Assembly (NCBI RefSeq): GCF_000203915.1
Contig: NC_008391.1
Location: forward strand, 1,240,001-1,304,000
Source of the DNA: Burkholderia ambifaria AMMD
GTDB taxonomy: Bacteria > Pseudomonadota > Gammaproteobacteria > Burkholderiales > Burkholderiaceae
Length of the DNA: 64,000 nucleotides
Direction: 5' to 3'
This document shows, piece after piece, positions 34,944 to 43,499 of this stretch. Both the position numbers and the translations under genes were made by a program. How positions within the stretch are numbered: the first letter of the stretch is position 1; the number at the start of each line of letters is the position of its first letter. The notes beneath the pieces were generated by a model. The model was given only the letters and a program-made list of their open reading frames with translations, made no database searches and was not told the DNA's origin.

Positions 34944-35341
34944 GGTGTTGTCCTTGTCGTTGTGAGCGGTCGATGGCGGCTTCCTGCAGCGGCGCGCAAT
35001 GCGCGGCATGCGTGGATCGCCGCACGGCGACCGCCATCTTACGCGCGCCCGGAGTCGGCAAGAAGCGCCCGACGGTCGGGCACCGCTGTGAGCAAGCCGC
35101 ACACCATCAAACTGCGCGGCCGCGAAGCCGGCCTGCGGCACGTTCATCAGCGGGATCGTGTCATCCTCTCCGCACGACAATATTGAGAATTCTTTGAGAT
35201 ATTGAGACGCGCATTCGGTCGCGCCTTATCGTGCTGCGGCGGCTGGGCCCAGCCGCTCACACCCGGGTCGACTTCTTGCGAATCTGTTCGACGCATGTCA
35301 ACCGGCCACGACAAACAACATCATTCGACGCATACCCAACC
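34944..35341. other. 398-base gap with a peptidase-derived fragment
   Basis: The gap between the TPR-like gene and the DUF1460 gene holds the promoters of both divergent genes and the short M20-derived remnant at 35100-35171. Nothing else is recognised. Confidence 0.5.
35100..35171 (-). pseudogene. Short fragment matching an M20 peptidase C-terminus
   Basis: The minus strand reads DDTIPLMNVPQAGFAAAQFD. The M20 peptidase at 27163-28617 contains GGTIPLMNVLQEGFPSAQFM at its C-terminal end. About 14 of 20 positions agree, in a stretch too short to function. It is a remnant of a former paralogue or of a small duplication. Confidence 0.55.
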
Positions 35342-36181
35342 GTGAAAATTGAAAGCCATTTCAGAAAGATGGCGCCGCTCATGATGGCCCTCGTATTAGC
35401 GGGGTGCGGCAACGATACGTCCGTTTCGTCCGCTCAGCCGACGCAGCAACAAACCGCGCTCGCGAACTTGAACGAAGCGACCTCCGGCAAACTGGACGCG
35501 CTACTGGCACTCCGCGCCGCGCATCCGGACAGCGGCACCGAACAGCTCATCGAGACGCTGTCGCGCGAATTTCTCGGCACCCCTTATCGGGACGGCATGC
35601 TCAAGGGGGCCGCGACTACGCCGGAACAACTCGTGATCGACTTCAGCGGACTCGATTGCTTCACTTATCTCGACTACGTCGAAACAGCGAGAAAGGCCGT
35701 GACAAAAGCCGACTACGCCGATCGTCTCGTCCGGACGCGCTACGTGAACGGCGACATCGACTTCCAGCACCGCCGTCATTTCTTCACGGACTGGGCCAAC
35801 CGGCCGGTGCTGCTGGCCGATGACGTGACAACCGCGCTCAGCGCCCGCGCCGTCACGGTCACGAAGCAACTCAACAGGAAAGCCGACGGCGACACGTACG
35901 TGCCTGGACTGCCGGTGGTCCGGCGGGACGTCGCGCATATCCCGAGCGAATTCGTCGACGACTATGTCGTCAGCCGGCTCCGGACCGGCGATTACATCGG
36001 CATCTACGCGAAGGCGGACGGCCTCGACGTCACGCACGTCGGCTTCTTCGTCGCGACAAGCGACGGGCCGATGCTGCGCAACGCGTCGTCGAAGAAAGCC
36101 AACATGAAGGTCGTCGATTCGCCGTTTCTCGAGTATGTGAAGAACACGCCGGGCATCGTGGTGCTGAGGCCGCGCGCCTGA
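35342..36181 (+). CDS. DUF1460 (NlpC/P60-like) lipoprotein
   Basis: 279 residues from GTG 35342; an ATG at 35369 is the alternative. The GTG start gives a basic n-region (KIESHFRK) before MAPLMMALVLAGC, a good lipobox with Cys22. The mature part has the DUF1460 cysteine motif GLDCFTYLDYVETARKAV and the later histidine in DVTHVGFFVA. DUF1460 proteins are papain-like amidases related to N-acetylmuramoyl-L-alanine amidases, so action on peptidoglycan in the periplasm is likely. Confidence 0.85.
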   Translation: MKIESHFRKMAPLMMALVLAGCGNDTSVSSAQPTQQQTALANLNEATSGKLDALLALRAAHPDSGTEQLIETLSREFLGTPYRDGMLKGAATTPEQLVIDFSGLDCFTYLDYVETARKAVTKADYADRLVRTRYVNGDIDFQHRRHFFTDWANRPVLLADDVTTALSARAVTVTKQLNRKADGDTYVPGLPVVRRDVAHIPSEFVDDYVVSRLRTGDYIGIYAKADGLDVTHVGFFVATSDGPMLRNASSKKANMKVVDSPFLEYVKNTPGIVVLRPRA

Positions 36182-36200
36182 GCGACACGGCGCCCCGCGC

Positions 36201-37175
36201 TCAAGCCCCCGGCGCGCGATCGCCGCGATCCATCCCGCGCCGGTACGCGGCGGGGCTCGTCGCGGCGACGCGCCGGAAATGCCGGCGCAGCGACTCCTCG
36301 GAACCGAAGCCCGAGCGCGCGGCAATCTGCGCGAGCGACAGCGCGGGATGCGTTTCGAGCATGTCCTTCGCGAGGTTCACGCGCTCGCGGATCAGCCACA
36401 TGAGCGGCGACATGCCCGTCGCATCCGCGAACTGGCGCTGCAGCGTGCGCGTGCTCATCGCGGCCTGCGCGGCCAGCGACGCGAGCGTGTGCGGTTCGGC
36501 CGCATGCGCGCGCATCCAGTCGATCAGCTTCGCGAGCCGGTCGCTGCCGCCCGGCGCGACCGGGCGCGGCACGAACTGCGCCTGGCCGCCATCGCGATGC
36601 GGCGGCAGCACGAGGCGCTGCGCGACGCGGTTCGCGATCGCACCGCCATGATCGCGGCGCACGAGATGCAGCAGCATGTCGAGCCCGGCGGCCGAGCCGG
36701 CCGACGTGACGATCTGCCCTTCGTCGACGTACAGCGCGTCGGGATTCACGCGCAGCGCCGGATAGCGCGCCTGCAGGCGCTCGGCGTAACGCCAGTGCGT
36801 CGTCACGGTCAGCCCGTCGAGCACGCCTGCCGCCGCGAGCACGAACACGCCCGAGCAGATCGAACAGAGCCGCGCGCCGCGGCGATGCGCGGCACGCAGC
36901 TTCTTCAGCAACGGTTCCGGCGGCCGTTCGGCCGGATCGCGCCAGCCGGGAATCACGATGGTGTCCGCGCGATCGAGTGTCGCAAGCCGGTACGGCGCGG
37001 CGACCGTGATGCCGCCCGCCGCGCGCACCGGCCCCGGCTCGCTCGCGCACACCGCGAAGCGATACCAGTCGACGCCGAGTTCCGGGCGCTCGAGCGCGAA
37101 CAGTTCGACCACGCAGCCGAATTCGAAGGTGCAGAGGCGATCGTAGGCGAGCGCGACGACGAGATGATTTTGCAT
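36201..37175 (-). CDS. GlxA family regulator (DJ-1/PfpI domain plus AraC HTH)
   Basis: 324 residues. The N-terminal 1-190 half is a DJ-1/PfpI-like domain (NHLVVALAYDRLCTFEFGCV, then CSGVFVLAAAGVLDG). The C-terminal part has two AraC-type helix-turn-helix motifs (HTLASLAAQAAMSTRTLQRQ and LSLAQIAARSGFGSEESLRR). The family includes CdhR and GbdR, regulators of carnitine and glycine betaine catabolism, but this member faces a rhodanese gene across 111 bases and probably controls that. Confidence 0.9.
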   Translation of the reverse strand: MQNHLVVALAYDRLCTFEFGCVVELFALERPELGVDWYRFAVCASEPGPVRAAGGITVAAPYRLATLDRADTIVIPGWRDPAERPPEPLLKKLRAAHRRGARLCSICSGVFVLAAAGVLDGLTVTTHWRYAERLQARYPALRVNPDALYVDEGQIVTSAGSAAGLDMLLHLVRRDHGGAIANRVAQRLVLPPHRDGGQAQFVPRPVAPGGSDRLAKLIDWMRAHAAEPHTLASLAAQAAMSTRTLQRQFADATGMSPLMWLIRERVNLAKDMLETHPALSLAQIAARSGFGSEESLRRHFRRVAATSPAAYRRGMDRGDRAPGA

Positions 37176-37286
37176 GGCGCGATGTTACCGGAACTTGTCG
37201 ATCGCGCCACTGCCGGAAAAGCCGGCGAACCGCGATACTGCCCTTCATTCCGGCGCATTCCGCGCCGTCCTGATGGAGCGCCTTTG

Positions 37287-37706
37287 ATGTCATACGTAAC
37301 CGACGTACCCGCCGCCGACAGCGCCGCCGCCCTCGCGCACTTCGAAGCGTCGTTGGGCTTCGAGACCGATTGCTGGGACGTGCACGACGCGCTCGCGTCC
37401 GGCGCGCCCGATTTCGTGCTGCTCGACGTGCGCAGTCCGGAACTCTTTTCCGCCGGCCACGTGCCGGGCGCACGCAACCTGCCGCACCGCAAGATCGTCG
37501 CCGGCAAGCTCGCCGAGCATCCGGCCGACACGCTGTTCGTCGTCTACTGCGCGGGCCCGCACTGCAACGGGGCCGCACGTGCGGCGATCCGGCTCGCGCG
37601 CCTCGGCCGCCCCGTGAAGCTGATGATCGGCGGCATCACCGGCTGGCTCGACGAAGGTTTCGCGCTGAGCAACGATGCGGAACCGAAGGAGCTCGCCGCG
37701 CGCTGA
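37287..37706 (+). CDS. Rhodanese-like sulfurtransferase
   Basis: 139 residues from ATG 37287; GGAG lies 8 bases upstream. Single rhodanese domain with FVLLDVRSPELFSAGHVPGA and catalytic Cys88 in VVYCAGPHCNGAARA. It transfers sulfane sulfur to an acceptor such as cyanide or a thiol. The divergent GlxA-type regulator is the likely controller. Confidence 0.92.
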   Translation: MSYVTDVPAADSAAALAHFEASLGFETDCWDVHDALASGAPDFVLLDVRSPELFSAGHVPGARNLPHRKIVAGKLAEHPADTLFVVYCAGPHCNGAARAAIRLARLGRPVKLMIGGITGWLDEGFALSNDAEPKELAAR

Positions 37707-37796
37707 TCGTCACTAAAAACGCAACAATCAATTGCCAGCACACAACCGGAAAAAGCGCGACAATCAGCCTCATTGCAGTTCGGATGGAGCAGCAAC

Positions 37797-38123
37797 ATGC
37801 AACACGCAGTCCTGATTCAGGTGGCCGGTTCGGTCGCAGCGATCGCGCTCTATTTTCTCCCGGCCGTCATCGCCGACCGGCGCGGCCGGCATGACAAGCT
37901 GATGATCGCGATGTTCAACGCCCTGTTCGCATGGACAGGCATCGGTTGGCTGATGACGCTGTACTGGGCCTGCCAGCCGAACCCGCAAACCGACGTCGCG
38001 CAAACCATCCTCGCGAAGCGCCGCGGTGTCAGCATGCGGACCTTCTCGACCGGTCTGGTCGAACGCGTGCAGCGCCGCGTCGCCGCCCAGGAGCAATGGG
38101 CCGAGAAGCAAGGTTGCCGTTAA
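37797..38123 (+). CDS. Superinfection immunity family membrane protein
   Basis: 108 residues from ATG 37797. Two membrane helices are followed by a basic amphipathic tail. IALYFLPAVIADRRGRHDKL and FNALFAWTGIGWLMTLYWA match the Imm superinfection immunity family, named from phage T4 Imm, which blocks DNA injection by a second phage. Bacterial chromosomal members are common and their defence role is mostly untested. No other phage gene is adjacent. Confidence 0.8.
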   Translation: MQHAVLIQVAGSVAAIALYFLPAVIADRRGRHDKLMIAMFNALFAWTGIGWLMTLYWACQPNPQTDVAQTILAKRRGVSMRTFSTGLVERVQRRVAAQEQWAEKQGCR

Positions 38124-38138
38124 GTCCCGCCGTTCCGC

Positions 38139-39320
38139 TTATCTCGCCGGGCCGAATTTCGGCATCCTGACGTTGGTCGAGGCCCGGTAGTCCCACACCA
38201 GCCTGTCGCGCGGCGCCTCCCCGCCCGCGCGCAACCACGCCCCGAATGCCCCCGCCGTGACCGCCCGCGCGATTTGCTCGCCCGGGCAGCCATGCGGCCC
38301 CGTGCCGAATCCGAAGTTCGGCCCCGGCGCGCGACCCGGCAGCAGCCGATGCGGCTCGCGATGCACGGCCGGATCGCGGTTCGCGGCGGCCAGCACGGCG
38401 AGGATCGCTGCACCGGCATCGACGGTCACTCCCTCGATCGTCGTGCGCGACGCGACGAAGCGGCGCGTGTTCTGCACCGGCGAATCGAATCGGCCAACCT
38501 CGGCGACGAATGCTTCGAGCGCCGCGGTGTCCGGCATCGCGCGTTCGCCCTCGGCCGCATCATCCTTCGTACCGTCCCACGCAACCAGTACATTGCCGAG
38601 CCATGCGGCCGTCGCCTCGCACGTCTGCGACAGCAGCCCGACGAGATTCGCGACGAGCGCATCGCTCGCGTGCCAGCCCGCGGCAGCGGCCGCCTGCTGA
38701 ATCGCCGCGACCCAGGAGCCGTCCTGCGCACGGGTGCGCGCGACGCGCTCCGTCATCCGGTCGAGCAGTTGCCGCGCGGCGTCGCTTGCGCGGGCCAGCG
38801 CCGCGGCGTCGGACAGCGGCGACAGCGCGGCGACAAAGTCGACCACCAGCGCGGCGATGTCGTCGAGCTGCATCTCGTCGAAACCGAGCAGATCGGCGAC
38901 CGCGCAAACGGGCACCGACAGACACCACGCGTTCAATGCATCCGCGTCATGCGGCGCGCGCAGCCGGCTGCCGGCCAGCTGGGCGGCACGCTCGCGCAAC
39001 GCGCCTGCGTCGATCGGCGCGCACGCGGCGCGCAGCGCCTGCTTCGGCACGTCGTGCCGCAGGGCGCCGTCGTTCATGCGCACCAGCTCGCCGAACAGCG
39101 CGCCTGCCGTCGTGCCGCGCAACGCGGGCGGCACCGGCGCATCGAGCGGCCTGACGCGGCACGCCGGATGGCCGAGCACGGCTGTCACGCTCGCCGCCCG
39201 GCTCGCGACCCACAGGCCGAGCGTGGCGTCGAACGCGAGCGGCGGGCCGTCGACGAGCGTCGCGTAATAGGGATAGGGATCGCGGTGCGTCACCGCGGCA
39301 ATCGGATCGGTCGGGTTCAT
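38139..39320 (-). CDS. Cytochrome P450
   Basis: 393 residues, a typical soluble bacterial P450. The haem loop is FGFGTGPHGCPGEQIA with thiolate ligand Cys345. The K-helix ExxR is Glu274-Val-Gly-Arg277. The I-helix region reads LVGLLSQTCEATAAW, where the usual Ala-Gly-x-Asp/Glu-Thr pattern is altered. No ferredoxin or reductase gene adjoins it, so electron donors must be elsewhere. Substrate unknown. Confidence 0.9.
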   Translation of the reverse strand: MNPTDPIAAVTHRDPYPYYATLVDGPPLAFDATLGLWVASRAASVTAVLGHPACRVRPLDAPVPPALRGTTAGALFGELVRMNDGALRHDVPKQALRAACAPIDAGALRERAAQLAGSRLRAPHDADALNAWCLSVPVCAVADLLGFDEMQLDDIAALVVDFVAALSPLSDAAALARASDAARQLLDRMTERVARTRAQDGSWVAAIQQAAAAAGWHASDALVANLVGLLSQTCEATAAWLGNVLVAWDGTKDDAAEGERAMPDTAALEAFVAEVGRFDSPVQNTRRFVASRTTIEGVTVDAGAAILAVLAAANRDPAVHREPHRLLPGRAPGPNFGFGTGPHGCPGEQIARAVTAGAFGAWLRAGGEAPRDRLVWDYRASTNVRMPKFGPAR

Positions 39321-39484
39321 GCGTGAAGTATCGGCGCGCGGGGCCGCCGCATGTTTCCGGATGACGTGAAATGTCGAGGTTGCCGAGGGGCTGGGAGCGC
39401 GGCCGCCGCTGCACGGCGACAGGCGGGCGACGCCGCGCCGTAGCGGATGCGGCGGGATGCGGCGGAATACGGCTGGCTACGGCG

Positions 39485-39748
39485 TCAGGCCGCCGACCGG
39501 TAGCGGTACGCCTGCATCCGCAGACGGACGCGCCCGGCCGAAATCGCGCGCGGCTCGGCCACCACCGTGTCGTGGTGGAACATTTCCTGCCGGAAGTGGC
39601 CGGTCTCGTCGAACCACTGGCAGATCAGCCACTCGGCATCGTCGAACACGACCGGCCCGGCATAGGTGACGGTCATGCGTGGGCCGCCGGTTTTCAGCGT
39701 CACGACATCGCCAACGCGAAAGCCGCGGTGATTTTCTCGGATTGTCAT
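39485..39748 (-). CDS. YodC/DUF2158 family small protein
   Basis: 87 residues. FRVGDVVTLKTGGPRMTVTY followed by WLICQWFDETGHFRQEMF is the DUF2158 (YodC) signature, a small SH3-like beta-barrel of unknown role. The C-terminal 30 residues are an extension. Single-gene unit; the upstream gap of 332 bases is AT-rich. Confidence 0.88.
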   Translation of the reverse strand: MTIRENHRGFRVGDVVTLKTGGPRMTVTYAGPVVFDDAEWLICQWFDETGHFRQEMFHHDTVVAEPRAISAGRVRLRMQAYRYRSAA

Positions 39749-40080
39749 CGCTCTCTCGATTTTTTATATATTCATTTTCCAGCGGCCTGCCGACCGCTGC
39801 CTCGGATATGCCGCAGATTACCAACGCTAAAAATAACCGGCAACTCCCTAAACCAAAAAAATTATCGGTCGGAAAATCGCAACAATACCGGGCATCGGTA
39901 CATCTGACAGGCATCTGGCACCCATAACCGGCGCGGCTTGCACGCCGTCGGTCCACCAGTCGAATGCGGAGAATAAACGATGTATTTCTCGACGTCATCG
40001 CGACTTTAAATCAGTCGCGATTTCGGTTGATTACAGTCAATCGATTTTCGGCTGGAAACGTTCCCAGGTTTTATCGGCGT
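39749..40080. other. 332-base AT-rich gap upstream of the DUF2158 gene
   Basis: No gene is seen. The gap holds the DUF2158 promoter and, near its right end (40053-40066), the palindrome TGGAAACGTTCCCA, which may be a weak terminator of the PEP-mutase-family gene or a protein site. Confidence 0.5.
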
Positions 40081-40941
40081 TCATAGTGGAAATTGAACAT
40101 GTGCATTATCTGGCGCCGAAAACCACCGATCGAGATCGCGGCCCGACACCGCCGCCCGCGCGAACGTAAATGTGCCGTCGCGCGCCATTTCCGTCGCGGC
40201 GCGCAGGAACGCGCCGAGCGCAGCCCGCGCCAGTGCGCCGCCGACGCTGACACGCTTCACGCCGAGCGCCGCGAGCGCATCGAGGCTCAGCAACTCGCCC
40301 TGCAACCCCATCACCACATTGACCGGCGCGCCGACCGCGCGCGTGACCGCCGCGATGTCGTCGGCGTCGTTCAGGCCCGGCGCGTACAGCACGTCGGCCC
40401 CCGCGTCGCGGTACGCGACCAGCCGCGCGATCGTATCGGCGAGGTCGCGCCGGCCGTGCAGGTAGTTCTCACAGCGCGCGGTCAGCGTGAACGGAAACGG
40501 CAGCGCGCGCGCCGCGTCGACCGCCGCCGCGATGCGCTCGACCGCCGCGTCGTGCGAATAGATCGGCGCGTCGGGGCGGCCGGTCGCATCCTCGATCGAG
40601 CCGCCCACCGCGCCGGCACCGGCCGCGAGGCGGATCGTCTCCGCGACCGTCTCGGGCGCGTCGCCGAAGCCGTTCTCGAGATCGGCGCTGACCGGCAGGC
40701 CGCCCGCCGCGACGATCTCGGCGATGTGGCCGAGCATTTCGTCACGGCCGATCGCGTTGTCGGGTCGCCCTCTCGAATAGGCAAAACCGGCGCTCGTGGT
40801 GGCGAGCGCGTCGAAGCCGGCCATCGCGAGCAGCCGGGCGGAACCGGCATCCCATGGGTTCGGGATGATGAAGGCGCCGGCGCGCGCATGCAGCGCGCGG
40901 AAGGCTTCGGCGTGGTGGAACTGCACGTTGGAATCGGACAT
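40081..40941 (-). CDS. Isocitrate lyase/PEP mutase family protein
   Basis: 286 residues from ATG 40941, preceded by AAGGAG. The PEP mutase-type barrel is clear: FIIPNPWDAGSARLLAMAGF, ATTSAGFAYSRGRPDN, then LPVSADLENGFGDAPETVAE with the metal-binding acidic residues. The isocitrate lyase KKCGH loop is absent, so an oxaloacetate hydrolase, 2-methylisocitrate lyase-like or carboxy-PEP-type activity is more likely. Context gives no substrate. Confidence 0.88.
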   Translation of the reverse strand: MSDSNVQFHHAEAFRALHARAGAFIIPNPWDAGSARLLAMAGFDALATTSAGFAYSRGRPDNAIGRDEMLGHIAEIVAAGGLPVSADLENGFGDAPETVAETIRLAAGAGAVGGSIEDATGRPDAPIYSHDAAVERIAAAVDAARALPFPFTLTARCENYLHGRRDLADTIARLVAYRDAGADVLYAPGLNDADDIAAVTRAVGAPVNVVMGLQGELLSLDALAALGVKRVSVGGALARAALGAFLRAATEMARDGTFTFARAAVSGRDLDRWFSAPDNAHVQFPL

Positions 40942-41075
40942 CGCTGTCTCCTTGGAACGGGAGATGCCAGCATAGGCGCGCGCGGGACAGCGACGGTTCG
41001 GGCCGCAGTGAAATGTCGATGTGGATGTCAGAAGCTCACGTGTGCGGTGCACCGCCGGTCACGCCACGCCGCCGC

Positions 41076-41337
41076 TCAGGAACCGCGTTTCTTCGTCAGG
41101 AAAATGCACGACTGCGCGGCCGGACAATCCGGCAGTCCGGCAGTCCGGCAGTCCGGCAGTCCGGCAGTCCGGCAGTCCGGCAGTCCGGCAGTTCGGCAGT
41201 TCGGCAGTTCGGCAGTTCGGCAGTTCGGCAGTTCGGCAGTCCGGCTATTCGCCGAAGCGGACATAACCGCGCGTCTCGTAGAACGGCCGCGCCCGAACGT
41301 CGAATGTATCGAGCCGCACGCCGTGACAACCACACGC
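41076..41337 (-). pseudogene. GNAT acetyltransferase C-terminal remnant broken by a tandem repeat
   Basis: Minus-strand codons from about 41337 read CHGVRLDTFDVRARPFYET, then RGYVRFGE and a stop at 41245. This is the conserved GNAT end region (LDTFxxQARPFYxxxGYxxFGE). On the other side of the repeat the frame resumes as LPDCPAAQSCIFLTKKRGS and a stop at 41076, the expected GNAT tail. The octamer array (41125-41244) sits exactly between them and shifts the frame. The N-terminal two thirds are missing; the RpiR gene ends right at the break. Confidence 0.65.
41125..41244. repeat. 8-bp tandem repeat array, 14 perfect units
   Basis: After one degenerate unit (41125-41132), CAGTCCGG is repeated seven times (41133-41188), then CAGTTCGG six times (41189-41236), then CAGTCCGG once (41237-41244). 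The two blocks differ by one base. The period is not a multiple of three. Slipped-strand expansion within a dead acetyltransferase gene is the likely origin. Confidence 0.95.
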
Positions 41338-41341
41338 CCGG

Positions 41342-42202
41342 CTACACGACATACGCGCCCTTCGCATGCAGTTCCGCTTCAGTGCGCTCGAGCGCCGCGA
41401 CCGCATCGCTGCCTTCGAGCGCGAGCAACTGCGCGACCAGCGCTTCGGTCATCGCGTGCGCGGCGACCAGCGACGGAAAGAACGACGGGCTGTCGTGCGT
41501 GAAGATCAGCTGCGCGTCGGCATGCAGCGCGATCGGCGACACCGCGCTGTCGGTGATCGCGACGATCTTGCTGCCCTGCGCCTTCGCCGCCTGCGCCACG
41601 CGCGTCGCTTCCGCCGAATACGGCGCGAAACTGACGATCACGGTCACGCTCTGCTTCGCGATCGTGCGCAACTCCATCTCGAGCGAGCCGGCGACGCCGT
41701 TGAGCAGCGACACGGTCGGCCGGAACAGCCGATAGCCGTACACGAAACCGAACGCGACCGGATAGCACGACCGGAAGCCGGCGACGTGCACGTGCGACGC
41801 CTTGCGGATCAGCTTCGCCGCGTCGGCGAGCGCGTGTTCGTTCTGCGCGGCGGTGGCGGCGAGATTGTGTTGCTGGGCGGCCAGCAGGTCATGCGCGAGC
41901 GACGCCTTCGCGTCGGGCCGCACGAGCGAACGCGCACGCTGCGTGAGCGGCTCGGGACGCGTGCGCACGCGCGCGACGCACAGGTCGCGCAGCTCGTTCC
42001 AGCCGGGGAAACCGAATTGCTGCGCGAGCCGCACGAGCGACGCGGGTTGAACCTGCGCGCGCTGCGCGACCTTGCGCATCGACGAGGTGGCGACCTCGTC
42101 GGGATGATCGAGCAAAAATGCAGCGCCCGCCTGGAATTGCGGGCTCAGTTCGGAAAATTGCGCCCGGATACGGGACGCGAGTTCATCGAAATTGGCAGCC
42201 AT
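41342..42202 (-). CDS. MurR/RpiR family transcriptional regulator
   Basis: 286 residues. Residues 1-80 carry the RpiR helix-turn-helix (ATSSMRKVAQRAQVQPASLV, then RLAQQFGFPGWNELR). Residues about 125-265 form a SIS phosphosugar-binding domain (ASHVHVAGFRSCYPVAFGFVYG, ITDSAVSPIALHADAQLIF). Such regulators respond to sugar phosphates. No sugar gene is next to it, so its target is unknown. Confidence 0.92.
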   Translation of the reverse strand: MAANFDELASRIRAQFSELSPQFQAGAAFLLDHPDEVATSSMRKVAQRAQVQPASLVRLAQQFGFPGWNELRDLCVARVRTRPEPLTQRARSLVRPDAKASLAHDLLAAQQHNLAATAAQNEHALADAAKLIRKASHVHVAGFRSCYPVAFGFVYGYRLFRPTVSLLNGVAGSLEMELRTIAKQSVTVIVSFAPYSAEATRVAQAAKAQGSKIVAITDSAVSPIALHADAQLIFTHDSPSFFPSLVAAHAMTEALVAQLLALEGSDAVAALERTEAELHAKGAYVV

Positions 42203-42257
42203 CTGGGTGAGAACGGGAACCGGATGCCCATGGTATCACCGGCCCCGCGCGCACCGG

Positions 42258-42611
42258 TCAGCGCAGCACTTCGACGTGGTCGGCATCGACCTTTACACGG
42301 CCCGACCATTTGCGCTCGAACTCGCCGGTCACCTTCACTTCGTTCTTGTCGCTGACGGGCTGGCCGGCGGCCCACAGCTTGTGATCGATCTCGACGCGGA
42401 TCGTGCCCGTCGCGTCGGCGAACTCGTAATCCTCGCCGCCGACGTGCTTGACGATGCGCCCCTGCAACTGCACGTGCTGATCGTCCTTGCCGTTCGCGAG
42501 GAGTTCCTTCACGGTGGTCGTCGTCAGCGCGGACGGCCCCGTGTATTGCGCATAGGCGGCAGCCGGCAGCACCGCGAGCGCGACCGCCAGGATACTGGTC
42601 AGGTGTTTCAT
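42258..42611 (-). CDS. ygiW: YgiW/BOF family periplasmic stress protein
   Basis: 117 residues from ATG 42611. A signal peptide (MKHLTSILAVALAVLPAAAY, cleaved near AYAQ) precedes an OB-fold (BOF) domain: YTGPSALTTTTVKELLANGK, HVQLQGRIVKHVGGEDYEF, then FADATGTIRVEIDHKLW. In enteric bacteria YgiW is encoded beside QseBC and protects against peroxide, metals and low pH. The same arrangement, divergent to qseBC, is seen here. Confidence 0.88.
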   Translation of the reverse strand: MKHLTSILAVALAVLPAAAYAQYTGPSALTTTTVKELLANGKDDQHVQLQGRIVKHVGGEDYEFADATGTIRVEIDHKLWAAGQPVSDKNEVKVTGEFERKWSGRVKVDADHVEVLR

Positions 42612-42762
42612 GATTGCGATCCTCTTGCTTGATGGGACGCCGCGCCCCGTTGAACGCGACGGGCCAAGATTACGGACCGTAAGATTAAGCGAGCCTGAAG
42701 GCCGTGCCGACGCGACACGGCGCCGCATAAGACACGTACTAAAGCGCGGCCGCCACCGCCGT

Positions 42763-42778
42763 TTAAGCTCGGCCTAAG
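42763..42778. promoter_or_regulatory. Direct repeat typical of QseB/PmrA response regulators
   Basis: TTAAG (42763-42767) and CTAAG (42774-42778) are direct half-sites 11 bases apart, the geometry expected for OmpR/PmrA-class regulators. It lies 59-74 bases upstream of qseB in the divergent ygiW-qseB gap, so control of one or both directions is plausible. Confidence 0.45.
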
Positions 42779-42836
42779 ACACCTGCGCTTATGATGGACA
42801 CCCCGGGCGCCCGTGCCCGCCAACAGACACGAATCC

Positions 42837-43499
42837 ATGCGCGTACTGCTCGTCGAGGACGATCCGCTGATCGGCAGCGGTCTCGAACAGGGCCTCAAAC
42901 AGGAAGGCTTCGCGGTCGACTGGGTCAAGGACGGCGACGCCGCGTCGCTCGCGCTGCGCTCGACCGCGTATGGCCTCCTGCTGCTCGACCTCGGACTGCC
43001 GAACCGCGACGGCCTGTCGGTGCTCGCGTCGCTGCGCCGCCGCGACGAAACCCTGCCCGCGATCATCATCACCGCGCGCGACGGCGTGCCGGACCGCATC
43101 GCCGGCCTCGACAGCGGCGCCGACGACTACCTCGTCAAGCCGTTCGTGCTCGAGGAGCTGCTCGCCCGCATCCGCGCGGTCAACCGCCGCCATGCGGGGC
43201 GCGCGCAAACGACGCTCGCGATCGGCCCGCTGCGGCTCGATCCGGTCAAGCACCTGGTCTGGCTCAACGACGACGAAGTCACGCTGTCGCCGAAGGAATT
43301 CGTGCTGCTGCACGAGCTGATGCGCGACCCCGGCGCGGTAATCTCGCGCGAACAGTTCGAGGAACGGCTATACAGCTGGGGCGAGGAAATCGAGAGCAAC
43401 GCAGTGCAGGTGCACATCCACAACCTGCGCAAGAAACTCGGCCACGACATGATCCGCACCGTGCGCGGCGTCGGCTACCGGATCGGTGACGGCGCATGA
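42837..43499 (+). CDS. qseB: QseB-like response regulator
   Basis: 220 residues from ATG 42837. The receiver domain has the acidic pair Glu7-Asp8-Asp9, phospho-acceptor Asp51 (LLLLDLGLPNRDG) and Lys101 (YLVKPF). The C-terminal winged helix of the OmpR class contains SPKEFVLLHELMRDPGAVIS and VQVHIHNLRKKLG. It overlaps the kinase gene by four bases. The YgiW neighbour supports the QseB rather than PmrA name. Confidence 0.9.
   Translation: MRVLLVEDDPLIGSGLEQGLKQEGFAVDWVKDGDAASLALRSTAYGLLLLDLGLPNRDGLSVLASLRRRDETLPAIIITARDGVPDRIAGLDSGADDYLVKPFVLEELLARIRAVNRRHAGRAQTTLAIGPLRLDPVKHLVWLNDDEVTLSPKEFVLLHELMRDPGAVISREQFEERLYSWGEEIESNAVQVHIHNLRKKLGHDMIRTVRGVGYRIGDGA

Noticed and set aside
40053..40066. 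LacI-like palindrome TGGAAACGTTCCCA
   Set aside because: No LacI-family gene is near and it lies at the 3' end of one gene, where a weak terminator hairpin explains it equally well.
41125..41244. Short tandem repeat as a CRISPR array
   Set aside because: Eight-base units without spacers; it is a simple microsatellite.
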